A stretch of DNA of 25,367 nucleotides from JANQIV01 sp050117315 (GTDB taxonomy: Bacteria; Bacteroidota; Ignavibacteria; Ignavibacteriales; Melioribacteraceae). Shown here in pieces: positions 1 through 7,377 of the stretch (the first letter of the stretch is position 1; each line of letters starts with the position of its first letter). Position numbers and translations under genes: made by a program. The stretch covers positions 1 through 25,367 of the forward strand of contig JASFMY010000107.1 in the NCBI GenBank assembly GCA_050117315.1. Direction: 5' to 3'. Under the pieces are notes generated by a model. The model had not been told where the DNA came from. It worked only from the letters and a program-made list of their open reading frames with translations, and ran no database searches.

Positions 1-43
1 GGGTGTGTTGCATAACTTTAGAACAGGGTCGTCACGGACCATT

Positions 44-210
44 GAAGGTGTCTCAAAAGTATGCTTGTCATCACGAGCGAAGCGAAGTGATCTCTATTTT
101 GAGCTAAAAACGAAAGATTGCCCGCCTTCTCCCGACTCGTCGGGATACGGCGGACAGGCTTCGGCAAAAAACGCCTCGCAATGTCTATTTTAGGCTTTTG
201 AGACACCTTC
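44..210. mobile_element. MITE-like element, family 1, copy a (GAAGGTGTCTCAAAAG ends)
   Basis: Perfect 16-bp terminal inverted repeats GAAGGTGTCTCAAAAG lie at 44-59 and 195-210. They are flanked by a 6-bp direct repeat ACCATT (38-43 and 211-216), the expected target duplication. Removing the element plus one ACCATT rejoins a clean palindrome of the outer repeat. There is no transposase, so it is non-autonomous. The interior carries a GC-rich hairpin module at 120-159. The GTCTCAAAAG ends are of a type seen on Bacteroidota insertion sequences; I cannot name the parent family from memory alone. Confidence 0.85.
120..159 (-). repeat. GC-rich hairpin module (about 39 bp), copy in family 1a
   Basis: The module runs GCCCGCCTTCTCCC...GGCGGACAGGC. 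It is nearly identical, in opposite orientation, to 2458-2496, and a shortened form lies at 8850-8873. It can fold with GCCCGCC against GGCGGAC and an internal CCCGACTCGTCGGG hairpin. It is far more GC-rich than the surrounding DNA and appears inside otherwise dissimilar elements. Confidence 0.75.
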
Positions 211-345
211 ACCATTCCGTGACGAAAAACCTTGATATTGTTGTTCTCAAAATGAGGTGGCTCAGTCGAGGTATGGACCTCGACTGCCCTGTCTTTGAGT
301 TCTGCAACACACTCTGAATACCGGGGCTATAAAAACAATATATGG

Positions 346-597
346 TCAAACCCGGAATATTTTCCGGCATCCCTGGCTGGGACCCTTCCGGTGCCCTGTG
401 ATTCCTTCCCACGTCCCTGAGACCCTTTTCCGAGTCCCTATAATTCTTTCCAGCGTCTCTAAGACTCTTTCCACCATTCCGATGACCCTTTCCGGTTCCC
501 CGTTAATGCTTTCCATTATCCAGTTGACTCTTTCCGGGATATTGAATTCTTTTAGTTCCACAGGAAGCCGGTATCTATTTAACGGAGAATTTATCAT
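346..597 (-). CDS. Doubtful 83-aa ORF of heptad repeats
   Basis: An open frame of 83 codons covers the 21-bp array and gives seven-residue repeats such as ERVIGMV, ERVLETL, ERIIGTR and KRVSGTW after a non-repeated start (MINSPLNRYRLPVELKEF). No clear ribosome binding site precedes the ATG and I recognise no family. The frame may be open only because a 21-bp repeat without stop codons stays open when it expands. Similar arrays elsewhere in the window (16554-16905) are not coding, which argues for a DNA-level repeat rather than a protein. Confidence 0.25.
   Translation of the reverse strand: MINSPLNRYRLPVELKEFNIPERVNWIMESINGEPERVIGMVERVLETLERIIGTRKRVSGTWEGITGHRKGPSQGCRKIFRV
365..556. repeat. 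Degenerate 21-bp tandem repeat array
   Basis: The motif TTTCC recurs with its last base at 451, 472, 493, 514 and 535, exactly 21 bp apart, and with 20-22 bp spacing further left (about 389, 410, 431). On the minus strand the unit starts GGAAAG and carries a loosely conserved GGGA-like centre. About eight units are visible, with individual bases diverged. Because 21 is a multiple of three, the array can be read as a seven-residue protein repeat on the minus strand. Confidence 0.8.
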
Positions 598-649
598 TAA
601 ATAATGAAATAAGCAGAAGTTTTACGCAGTACGGAGTAATTATAAAATC

Positions 650-680
650 AATAATGAAACACCTACGGGGTTTTTCTTTT
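650..680. repeat. Palindromic repeat (AATAATGAAACACC type), copy 1
   Basis: This 31-bp sequence contains GAAACACC-TAC-GGGGTTTTTC, a hairpin followed by a T-rich run. It matches 27 of 31 positions of the reverse complement of 25326-25356 at the far end of the window. It could act as a transcription terminator downstream of the minus-strand gene at 732-1148 or on the plus strand. Being repeated, it is better described as a dispersed palindrome. Confidence 0.55.
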
Positions 681-731
681 TGGGTGTAATATCGTCTTCT
701 ACTCTTCGCAATCAAAATTTGGTTTGAGAAA

Positions 732-1148
732 TTATTGTTTTTGGGCAAGAATAGTTTTTTTGTATTGGTATTCCGAATCTTTTTCAAGAAATGGTTCTTC
801 GTACAGTTCGGCATCGTATAGTTTTCTATTACCTATTTGATTTACAATAAAATGTTTTTCTTTTTTGCCGTCTACTTCCAGGTATTCATAACCGACTATT
901 CCTTTTTCCAGTAGTTTGGACAACATTTTCAGGAATTCTTCTTTCTCCCCGGGCGCCATATCTTCCATATCCAACCTATCAGTTTTCCCCAGGTTCAGAA
1001 AATCATTTAATTTAGAAAAGGCCCTGGTTTTATCCGAAATTTCTATGGAATCTTTTTTTGAAGATTCGGATTCCTCAGCACTCTTTTCTTCTTTCTTCGA
1101 AATTTCCAGTAATTGTTGATTTACACTTTTTTGATTGTCGATTTTCAT
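732..1148 (-). CDS. Hypothetical acidic/lysine-rich protein, about 138 aa
   Basis: I do not recognise the family. The N-terminal 45 residues are highly charged (many E, K and S) and probably disordered. The C-terminal half (TDRLDMEDMAPGEKEEF onward) looks folded, with a helical stretch and then a short beta-rich segment (GIVGYEYLEVDGKKEKHFIV). There is no signal peptide or membrane segment. An upstream ATG at 1160 is possible, but AGGACG sits just before the ATG at 1148, so I prefer that start. The MKIDNQ start, disordered head and helical core recall small regulatory proteins such as FlgM-type anti-sigma factors, but this is only a resemblance. It stands alone between repeats and the divergent higBA operon. 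Confidence 0.55.
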   Translation of the reverse strand: MKIDNQKSVNQQLLEISKKEEKSAEESESSKKDSIEISDKTRAFSKLNDFLNLGKTDRLDMEDMAPGEKEEFLKMLSKLLEKGIVGYEYLEVDGKKEKHFIVNQIGNRKLYDAELYEEPFLEKDSEYQYKKTILAQKQ

Positions 1149-1160
1149 TTTCGTCCTCAT

Positions 1161-1552
1161 GGATTAGGCCATTGTAATTATCGAAAAAAACATGCGGGAT
1201 TTTAATTTACGAACAAAGTAAATCAACACCATATAGGTACAAAGATACAGAATTTTTTCCGTGCCTCCGTATCTCCATGTGACATGTTTTAAGAATCTTA
1301 TCAGAGAACTATGACGTTACCGTCAAGTTACCTATGACAATAATCTAACCCGTCGTTCGAAATTAAAAGCTTGGGGAATAAGAGTTGTTTTATACTATCC
1401 AAAGGAGAAACAAGTATGGTTCATATATCTACAATAGTTGTAAAGTAAAATCAGGACGATACTTTTTTGATATCGAAAGTTTTTTATTGGCATAGGAAGA
1501 TGTAATCTTAAAATTTATTTCAAACAACGGGTTAATCTAATTTTGAAAAATC
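1161..1552. other. Gene-free spacer upstream of higBA
   Basis: About 390 bp of AT-rich DNA. It contains a short phrase at 1259-1287 (CCGTGCCTCCGTATCTCC) that resembles the palindromic repeat near 9070-9167. It also has a good ribosome-binding-like AAAGGAG before a 10-codon frame at 1416 (MVHISTIVVK), probably meaningless or a gene remnant. A near-palindrome at 1312-1325 is listed separately. I see no longer gene. Confidence 0.5.
1312..1325. promoter_or_regulatory. Near-perfect palindrome TGACGTTACCGTCA, possible operator
   Basis: Twelve of 14 positions are self-complementary. A second GTTACC half follows at once (AAGTTACC). The shape resembles sites of MerR-type regulators, but no such regulator gene is in the window and no nearby gene starts in a fitting position. 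Low confidence. Confidence 0.2.
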
Positions 1553-1581
1553 TTGACAATTATCTCATTACGAGATATTTT
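1553..1581 (+). promoter_or_regulatory. higBA promoter with overlapping 17-bp operator palindrome
   Basis: TTGACA (1553-1558) and TATTTT (1576-1581) are separated by 17 bp, a good sigma-70-like spacing. Between and overlapping them lies TATCTCATTACGAGATA (1561-1577), a palindrome with seven of eight base pairs complementary around a central T. This position would let a dimeric antitoxin block RNA polymerase, as is known for HigA-type autoregulation. The predicted transcript start falls at about the toxin ATG (1587), leaving no room for a leader. Confidence 0.6.
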
Positions 1582-1586
1582 AATGT

Positions 1587-1883
1587 ATGCATATTATAAT
1601 AACAAGAAAGCGGATACTGGAATTTAGTAAAGAACATCCCGATTCCGCCGAACCTTTGAAAAGATGGTATAGAATAGTAAAACACACAAACTATAGTTCG
1701 TTTACTGAATTGCGTAAAACATTTCCGCATGCAGATCAGGTTGATAGATTCACAGTGTTTAACATAGGTGGAAATAAATTCAGACTAATTTCTTATATAG
1801 TTTATACTTTAAAAAGAATTTATATCAGGCATATTCTTACTCATACTGAATACAACAAGGGAAAATGGAAGGAACAAAAATGA
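1587..1883 (+). CDS. higB: Type II toxin HigB (mRNA interferase)
   Basis: The 98-residue protein fits the HigB_toxin family (RelE-like fold) along its whole length. Visible signatures are the I-TRKRILEFSKEHPDS start, LKRWYRIVKHTNYSSF in the middle, FPHADQVDRFTVFNIGGNKFRL, and the C-terminal THTEYNK. Family members cut mRNA on translating ribosomes. The gene is first in a two-gene operon and overlaps the antitoxin by ATGA (1880-1883). The toxin-first order is usual for higBA. No ribosome binding site precedes the ATG, and the -10 box is only five bases upstream, so the message may be leaderless. The protein appears intact, ending in a short lysine-rich tail. Confidence 0.9.
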   Translation: MHIIITRKRILEFSKEHPDSAEPLKRWYRIVKHTNYSSFTELRKTFPHADQVDRFTVFNIGGNKFRLISYIVYTLKRIYIRHILTHTEYNKGKWKEQK

Positions 1884-2299
1884 TAAAAGATAAAAAAGAA
1901 TTGAATAAAACAATTAAGCACTGGCAGGAAGTTTCAAAAATTGTTTCTACTATAAACACTGATGAACAGTATAATAGAAGCGTAAATCTGATTGATAAAT
2001 TAATCGACATAGTAAGCAAAAAAAGCGATCCGGTTATTGAATCATTAATTGATACCCTCGGAACGTTAATAAAGGATTATGAAGACAGGAATGTTGAAGA
2101 AACCAAGGGCGACCCCATCGGAGTATTAAAATATCTTCTACATGAACACGGATTAACCCAAAGTGATTTAACAGAAATAGGAAGCCAGGGTGTTGTTTCC
2201 GAAATTCTCAACGGTAAAAGAAAATTGAACCTGAGGCAAATTACAGCTTTGAGTAAAAGATTTTCCGTTTCGCCTTCTGTTTTTATTGAGGACTACTAA
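1880..2299 (+). CDS. higA: Antitoxin HigA, HTH-type transcriptional regulator
   Basis: This is the partner of the preceding toxin. The N-terminal half is helical (residues 1-80, toxin-binding in the family). The C-terminal part contains the typical antitoxin helix-turn-helix segment GDPIGVLKYLLHEHGLTQSD...GVVSEILNGKRKLN, followed by ITALSKRFSVSPSVFI. An ATG at 1865 is also in frame. The ATG at 1880 is preferred because it shares ATGA with the toxin stop and has GGAAGGAA about seven bases upstream, suggesting translational coupling and a good supply of antitoxin. It probably binds the palindrome at 1561-1577 to repress the operon. It is intact, 139 residues from this start. Confidence 0.9.
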   Translation: MIKDKKELNKTIKHWQEVSKIVSTINTDEQYNRSVNLIDKLIDIVSKKSDPVIESLIDTLGTLIKDYEDRNVEETKGDPIGVLKYLLHEHGLTQSDLTEIGSQGVVSEILNGKRKLNLRQITALSKRFSVSPSVFIEDY

Positions 2300-2354
2300 A
2301 TAACGGATTTGTCAGTTCAGAAAGGCTTAAGTAGGGAAAATGACACCGGATGGT

Positions 2355-2543
2355 GAAACTGTCTCAAAAGTCTCAATTATTTGTCATTCCCGTGAAACCT
2401 GTCCTCACGAAGGTGGGGAACGGGAATCTACAAGTTTGAAAATGCTCTGGATTCCTACCTGTCCGCCGTATTCCGACGAGTCGGGAGAAGGCGGGCTTTC
2501 GTGGGAATAACAATCATGTAAATATTACTTTTGAGACAGCCTC
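2355..2543. mobile_element. MITE-like element, family 1, copy b
   Basis: The ends are GAAACTGTCTCAAAAGT (2355-2371) and the complement of GAGGCTGTCTCAAAAGT (2527-2543), inverted repeats differing at two of 17 positions. The flanking 6-bp direct repeats GATGGT (2349-2354 and 2544-2549) mark the target duplication. It shares the CTCAAAAG core with the element at 44-210, and it holds the same GC-rich module in opposite orientation. The rest of the interior differs. No transposase is encoded. Confidence 0.85.
2458..2496 (+). repeat. GC-rich hairpin module, copy in family 1b
   Basis: CCTGTCCGCCGTATTCC...GAAGGCGGGC. It is the reverse complement of 120-159 with about one internal difference. Its sequence stands out from the AT-rich surroundings. 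Confidence 0.75.
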
Positions 2544-2607
2544 GATGGTCGGCTGGAGCCTTATAATTTCTTATTCTTTATTTCAGCGAAGCCTATCTTT
2601 GATAGTT

Positions 2608-4806
2608 CTAACGAAGGAGTACAAATTTCTTAGTATCTGTAAATCCACCTGCTCTTAATCTATAGAAATATACTCCGCTTGAAAGATTTACCTTGCCGTT
2701 AGGCAGATTGTTTGCATTGAATTCAACTTTATACGTGCCGGCTGGTTTTTCTTCATTTATAAGCAAAGCTACTTCTCTTCCAAGTATATCATAAATTTTT
2801 AGCGTAATAAATTCTTGTTCAGAGATAGAATAACCAATGGTTGTAGTTGGGTTGAATGGATTGGGATAATTTTGGTTTAGTGTGAAAAGTTGGTTTAACG
2901 GTTCAGTATTAAAAGAATTTATATCAGTTATTATCCCTCCCTCATGATATATTGATATACCTCCTTGGCTGGTTCCAATCCATATATTTCCATAAGTATC
3001 TTTATTTACAGCCCAGATGTAATTGTCACTAATGTTCGAATTTGAGATATTGAAATTAAGCCATTTGTTTTCTTCAATAAATATTGATAACCCATCAACA
3101 GTACCGATCAATATTGTGTCTTTATGACAATATATATCCCTAATGCCATTAGAAATTATTCCGGAATTATCTGTATTATAAAGGCTCCAGTTATTGTTAT
3201 CATATTTAACTAGACCTGCTTTAGTTGTTCCAATCCACAAGTTTTCTTCTGAATCAATAGATAAGCAATCTACAGAGTTTTCCGGGAGTTCTGAATTATC
3301 CTTTTGAAATATTGTCCACTCACTTCCGGTAAACTTGGCTAAACATCCTTCCCAGCCTTCATTATATGGATATGTAACACTTCCTATCCATAAATTATCT
3401 TCCGAATCAAAAAGAATATCGGAAATTATATTTGATTTCAGGGGAGTATTTGTATTATCATATCTAATCCAGTCATTCCCATTATATTTTACCACGCCAC
3501 GCCATGTAGCTAACCAAATGTTACCATCACCATCTTCTTTTATGGATTCTATCATTTCTTCTTTAAGAATTGAATTAGTAGAGTCAAAGATACTCCAATT
3601 AATTCCATCATACTTAGTCAAAGAGTTAGAACCCCGGGCACCTATCCATAAACTGCCCTTTGTTAATAGGAGAAGTGAAAGTAAATAATCATTTTTTAAA
3701 CCTGAATTTAGGGTATCAAACAGTTCCCATTCGCCACTTTTGAATTCGACAAGTCCTTTTGGTGTAGCAAACCATATATTTTGCGTATTATCTATCTCAA
3801 TATCTAAAATTTGGTTGATTGGCAACTTTGAATTACTCAAATTATATTTTTTCCAGTTCACTCCATCGTATTTCATTAACCCATAGTTGAAAAAGCCAAT
3901 CCAGATAATCCCGTCTTTATCAATTTCAAGCGACAGGATAGCATCCTCCGGCAAATCGGAATTATTAGTATTAAATACAATCCAATTAGTGCCGTCAAAT
4001 TTTACTAAGCCGTTGCCGGTTGCTATCCATAAATTTTCATCATTATCAAATTTCATATCGTATATATTATTACTCGGAATACCCGAGTTGGTAGTGTCAT
4101 AGACAGCCCAGTCAATTCCATCATATTTAAATAAACCATTGTAGTGTGTTCCTACCCATATTAGGTTTTCTGTATCTTCTTGAATTACATGTATCTCTTT
4201 ATCAAAACCATCATATTTTTCAATTATATTATCGTCTTCGAACTTTCCTAAGCCCCAGCTCGCTCCAATCCAAGTATTACCTTCTGTGTCAGAGTAAATA
4301 TCATTGATGGAAGTAAATGGAGCCAAAGGGTTACCAGTTTCATGAGTTACCCAATTTTTCCCATCAAATTTTGAAATCCATCTCAATGAACCAATCCATA
4401 CATTGCCCGTTGAATCAACTTCAATTTCAGTATTCCATTGATCAAAAGGGAGATTTGAATTGTTCATATGATATACGATACAATTTTCACTATTGATATT
4501 AAATTTACCAACACCATAATACTTTGTACCAAGCCAAACGTTATTGGAGCTATCAATAGCTAAGGATAGAATATGATTATCCGGGATACCTGAATTAGCT
4601 CTATTGTAAAAGGTAGTTTGCTCAGTATTTTTATTTAATTTGACTAAGCCGCCCCACGTACCTATCCATAAGAATTGATCGTTATCCAAAATATCAAAAA
4701 CTTTATCTCCATTAGTATAATTTTTCCATTCAGGGTTTTGGGAAAGAAGAGAATTATTATACAAGAATAAACAAATAAGCATTAGTAAAGCTTGTATTGG
4801 TTTCAT
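2608..4806 (-). CDS. Secreted two-domain beta-propeller protein with type IX sorting domain
   Basis: The 732-residue protein starts with a signal peptide (MKPIQALLMLICLFLYNNSLLSQ). Fourteen repeats of the two-component-regulator-propeller type follow, each with a D-x-x-G/E-N-x-W-I/L/V-G/A-T-x-x-G-L-x-K-F/Y core (for example DSEENLWIGTTKAGLVKYD), enough for two seven-bladed propellers. Residues 646-732 form the C-terminal sorting domain (NYPNPFNP, then YDILGREVALL, then SGVYFYRL). In hybrid sensor kinases such propellers sense ligands outside the cell. Here there is no transmembrane segment or kinase, so the protein is a free or surface-attached binder of unknown ligand. AAAGGGAA lies upstream of the ATG. 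A terminator separates it from the gene upstream. Confidence 0.85.
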   Translation of the reverse strand: MKPIQALLMLICLFLYNNSLLSQNPEWKNYTNGDKVFDILDNDQFLWIGTWGGLVKLNKNTEQTTFYNRANSGIPDNHILSLAIDSSNNVWLGTKYYGVGKFNINSENCIVYHMNNSNLPFDQWNTEIEVDSTGNVWIGSLRWISKFDGKNWVTHETGNPLAPFTSINDIYSDTEGNTWIGASWGLGKFEDDNIIEKYDGFDKEIHVIQEDTENLIWVGTHYNGLFKYDGIDWAVYDTTNSGIPSNNIYDMKFDNDENLWIATGNGLVKFDGTNWIVFNTNNSDLPEDAILSLEIDKDGIIWIGFFNYGLMKYDGVNWKKYNLSNSKLPINQILDIEIDNTQNIWFATPKGLVEFKSGEWELFDTLNSGLKNDYLLSLLLLTKGSLWIGARGSNSLTKYDGINWSIFDSTNSILKEEMIESIKEDGDGNIWLATWRGVVKYNGNDWIRYDNTNTPLKSNIISDILFDSEDNLWIGSVTYPYNEGWEGCLAKFTGSEWTIFQKDNSELPENSVDCLSIDSEENLWIGTTKAGLVKYDNNNWSLYNTDNSGIISNGIRDIYCHKDTILIGTVDGLSIFIEENKWLNFNISNSNISDNYIWAVNKDTYGNIWIGTSQGGISIYHEGGIITDINSFNTEPLNQLFTLNQNYPNPFNPTTTIGYSISEQEFITLKIYDILGREVALLINEEKPAGTYKVEFNANNLPNGKVNLSSGVYFYRLRAGGFTDTKKFVLLR

Positions 4807-4823
4807 AATATTCCCTTTTACTT

Positions 4824-4860
4824 AAAAACGAGCCTCGTTTCTTTATAAGGGAAACGAGGC
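4824..4860 (-). terminator. Rho-independent terminator downstream of the 833-aa secreted protein
   Basis: A perfect 10-bp stem, GCCTCGTTTC (4832-4841) and GAAACGAGGC (4851-4860), encloses a 9-base loop. On the minus strand the stem is followed after three bases by TTTTT. It lies 15 bp past the stop codon of the gene at 4876-7377 and just upstream of the propeller gene, so the two large genes are probably separate transcripts. Confidence 0.75.
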
Positions 4861-4875
4861 TTCAGTTCATTCAGT

Positions 4876-7377
4876 TTATTTCATCAACATTAATTTGATA
4901 GTCTGGACATTTGTACCGGATATAAGTCTGCAGAGATATATACCAGATGCTACAGAATTACCAAAGTTATCAGTACCATTCCATGTGGCGGTGTATCGTC
5001 CTTCGGATTTCATTTCATTATCCACAAGAACTTTTATTTCCTTCCCTAAGATATCGTAAATCTTGAGAGAAACATTCGCCTGTGAAGGTAAACTATATTG
5101 AATTTGCGTTACAGGGTTAAATGGATTTGGGTAGTTTTGTTCTATAGTAAATTTCTTAGGTAGAGTAGAATTATTGCCCATTTTTTCCTCATTATAATCT
5201 GATGACCGGTCCCATAATTCATCTGCTTCTGATAACAATTTTTTCGTATACTTCATCCAGTTATTTCTGAGCGAATTTGAAACTCCTGTTATTTTATTTT
5301 TTTCCTTTACCTCGTTCATTAATTCAGTATTGTTTTCATATGTTAAATCCTCTAACAAATTAATTACAAAAAAATCTCCTTCGTTAAATTTTTGAATTAT
5401 CATGGGTAATAAATTCCCTTCTTTTTTGCAAAAATCAAGTAGTTCCTCATATTCTTTGGACCTAGCATATTCCCGGGGATCGCTGTATATAATTATATTA
5501 GGATCAGTCCAAGTTTCTTTCCAACTAAGATATTTAGTGTTAACTTCGCTAATTACTTCATCTGAAATTCTTTCTACCAAACTATCCAGTTTTTTAATTT
5601 CATCTTCAGAAAAAGCAACTTCTTCCTTTACATTATTCTTGTTGAGCGATAAGGATTCATAAGTACCATCAGAGCGATAGTATTTATCCACACTTCCATA
5701 AGAACTGCCGGTTAAAGCGTTTCTCGGATGGAACGTTCTCATCAAACTGCCCGGTTTGCTTTCCCAGTCATAGCCATGCGGATTATCATTAGCTGGATTA
5801 CCAAGGGATAAGTTTGACCATTTAGCATTAACGGAACCATGTGTGTAGGAACCATCCCTTGACCACAAATCAATTTGATTATTGCTTGAAGTTGCACCAC
5901 TGCGTGTATAATTCCATGATCTATCATTAGGAGAAACATCTCTTACAACAGGGGTATTACCATAATAATTGTCAAAGCTTGCTAAGGGATTGCCAGCAAC
6001 GTAATAATCAGACCCAGGGTTTAGAGGCCATTCCCAATAAGAAGTAATTCCACCGGACCAGCTTATGCAATTATAGTTTCTTGATGCTGAGGCAGACTTA
6101 ATAGCATCATCATCCTCTAAGTTGGGGAAATGGGAATGCAGGGCATCATAACTGTTTCCACATTTCATATAAACATCACAAGTACCTGATGGATTATATG
6201 AACTGTAGGCAGAAAGCTGAGCCGACCGAACAGAGGGAAGTACTTTTTTTACCCTGGAAGCTAGGTCCCAGTCGAAATCACCATCACCATTATAGTCATC
6301 ATTGTATGCAATTATTTTACCGGGGAAACCATCCTGGTCTTCTATCCAGATACGGCTGTCACCTGTAAGCTGGCAGGTAAATTGGTTTAGCTCTTCAGCG
6401 CTACTGTGATCATGACGCCAACCGGTGTGTGTAAGTGTTACATCCGATGCATACAGGCTGTCGTATAAATATAAACTCGTTGTACCGGAAGTACCAAGCC
6501 ACCATGACCAGAGTAAGAGATAGTAATAACCGGTATATTGAATCGTGCAGGTAATCTTTGCCTGGTATCCGTCACCGCTATTATCATCGTTCCAAGAACC
6601 GTTATTTAGAGGATCGTTAGAATTAAATAGCTCCATCACCGGATCGGAAGCATAAGGATCATCTTTTTTAGTTTCTAACACAACCTCTTGTCCTGCATAA
6701 AAATAGAATCGTGTGTAATAAGTATAAGTAAATGACTGTTCAATATTGTGTGAGTAATCGCCTTCGGGATTAGGTAAAACTCTGTAGAGACTTAAACTAT
6801 TGGTTGAATCTTGTTTTAATTCACTATAATTAGCAGGTAAAACACTATTTTTAACAGTTTTTGCAAAAGCCGAATAATTTGTTTCGGAAATTTCAGCATC
6901 TGCTTCATTTGTTGAGAGTCTAATAAAATCAACAGGCGGCACCTCTGGGACGGTTGTACAAAATGTTATAAGATGCTCACCGGATGTCAGTTCTAATCTC
7001 TGCGTTTTAATATTATTATTATCGGAAAGCTTCGAGGATTGCCAACCTTCCTTAAGAGGTAAAAGATTACCCATCGAGCTTTCTTTATCGTCGATAAATA
7101 ACTTAAGACCATTATTTTTCCGAATAGTTTCCGTATTCATTACCCAAGCAGATAGGTAATATTCTCCGGCATATGGAACTTCAATTTCAAATGTTTTCAT
7201 TGAAAGCTCACCGTCAACACTAAGTTTAGAACTTTTGAGAATACATTCTCCGCCATATTTTTGATCTTCGTCATAAAAGATCTTTTCAATACTGGATGTA
7301 ATACCAGTTTGTGCTTTAACAACATTTGTTATCAAAAAAAGCAGCATGAAACAGAATATTGTCCTAAAGTAATTCAT
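4876..7377 (-). CDS. Secreted multidomain protein with possible Cys/His domain and type IX sorting domain
   Basis: The ATG at 7377 has a strong GGAGGG just upstream, so I choose it over a start 16 codons earlier. This gives 833 residues beginning with the signal peptide MNYFRTIFCFMLLFLITNVVKA. Residues about 30-155 look like a carbohydrate-binding beta-sandwich (PYAGEYYLSAWV...SGEHLITF). Residues 205-310 resemble a pre-peptidase C-terminal-like fold. Residues about 390-575 contain SRNYNCISWSGG (Cys437) and GSYTHGSVNAKW (His513), resembling DUF7689-type domains with a Cys-His pair as in NlpC/P60-like proteins; this is inference. A helical linker and NYPNPFNP (748-755) with a FlgD-like/sorting domain end the protein. 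Function unknown, secreted by the type IX route. Confidence 0.8.
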   Translation of the reverse strand: MNYFRTIFCFMLLFLITNVVKAQTGITSSIEKIFYDEDQKYGGECILKSSKLSVDGELSMKTFEIEVPYAGEYYLSAWVMNTETIRKNNGLKLFIDDKESSMGNLLPLKEGWQSSKLSDNNNIKTQRLELTSGEHLITFCTTVPEVPPVDFIRLSTNEADAEISETNYSAFAKTVKNSVLPANYSELKQDSTNSLSLYRVLPNPEGDYSHNIEQSFTYTYYTRFYFYAGQEVVLETKKDDPYASDPVMELFNSNDPLNNGSWNDDNSGDGYQAKITCTIQYTGYYYLLLWSWWLGTSGTTSLYLYDSLYASDVTLTHTGWRHDHSSAEELNQFTCQLTGDSRIWIEDQDGFPGKIIAYNDDYNGDGDFDWDLASRVKKVLPSVRSAQLSAYSSYNPSGTCDVYMKCGNSYDALHSHFPNLEDDDAIKSASASRNYNCISWSGGITSYWEWPLNPGSDYYVAGNPLASFDNYYGNTPVVRDVSPNDRSWNYTRSGATSSNNQIDLWSRDGSYTHGSVNAKWSNLSLGNPANDNPHGYDWESKPGSLMRTFHPRNALTGSSYGSVDKYYRSDGTYESLSLNKNNVKEEVAFSEDEIKKLDSLVERISDEVISEVNTKYLSWKETWTDPNIIIYSDPREYARSKEYEELLDFCKKEGNLLPMIIQKFNEGDFFVINLLEDLTYENNTELMNEVKEKNKITGVSNSLRNNWMKYTKKLLSEADELWDRSSDYNEEKMGNNSTLPKKFTIEQNYPNPFNPVTQIQYSLPSQANVSLKIYDILGKEIKVLVDNEMKSEGRYTATWNGTDNFGNSVASGIYLCRLISGTNVQTIKLMLMK

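Larger units (their letters stand above)
1..313. repeat. Outer palindromic repeat element, interrupted by a second element
   Basis: The ends are imperfect inverted repeats: GTGTGTTGCA at 3-12 matches the reverse complement of TGCAACACAC at 303-312, and similarity continues inward to CAGGG/CCCTG (24-28 and 287-291). Inside are a 9-bp palindrome arm pair (29-37 and 217-225) and a perfect 10-bp hairpin (263-272/277-286, loop ATGG). Without the inner insertion the element would be about 137 bp, a typical size for a non-autonomous transposable element. It has no coding capacity. The left end touches the window edge, so a target duplication cannot be checked. Confidence 0.6.

Noticed and set aside
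5..193. Plus-strand frame of 62 codons at the left end, and its minus-strand counterpart at 18-215
   Set aside because: Both run through the terminal repeats and GC module of mobile elements; no protein features.
398..604. Plus-strand frame of 68 codons across the 21-bp array
   Set aside because: It is open because the repeat lacks stops in this frame too; that both strands are open argues against either being a gene.
1416..1448. Ten-codon frame with AAAGGAG ahead of ATG
   Set aside because: Too short to support as a gene; may be chance or a remnant.
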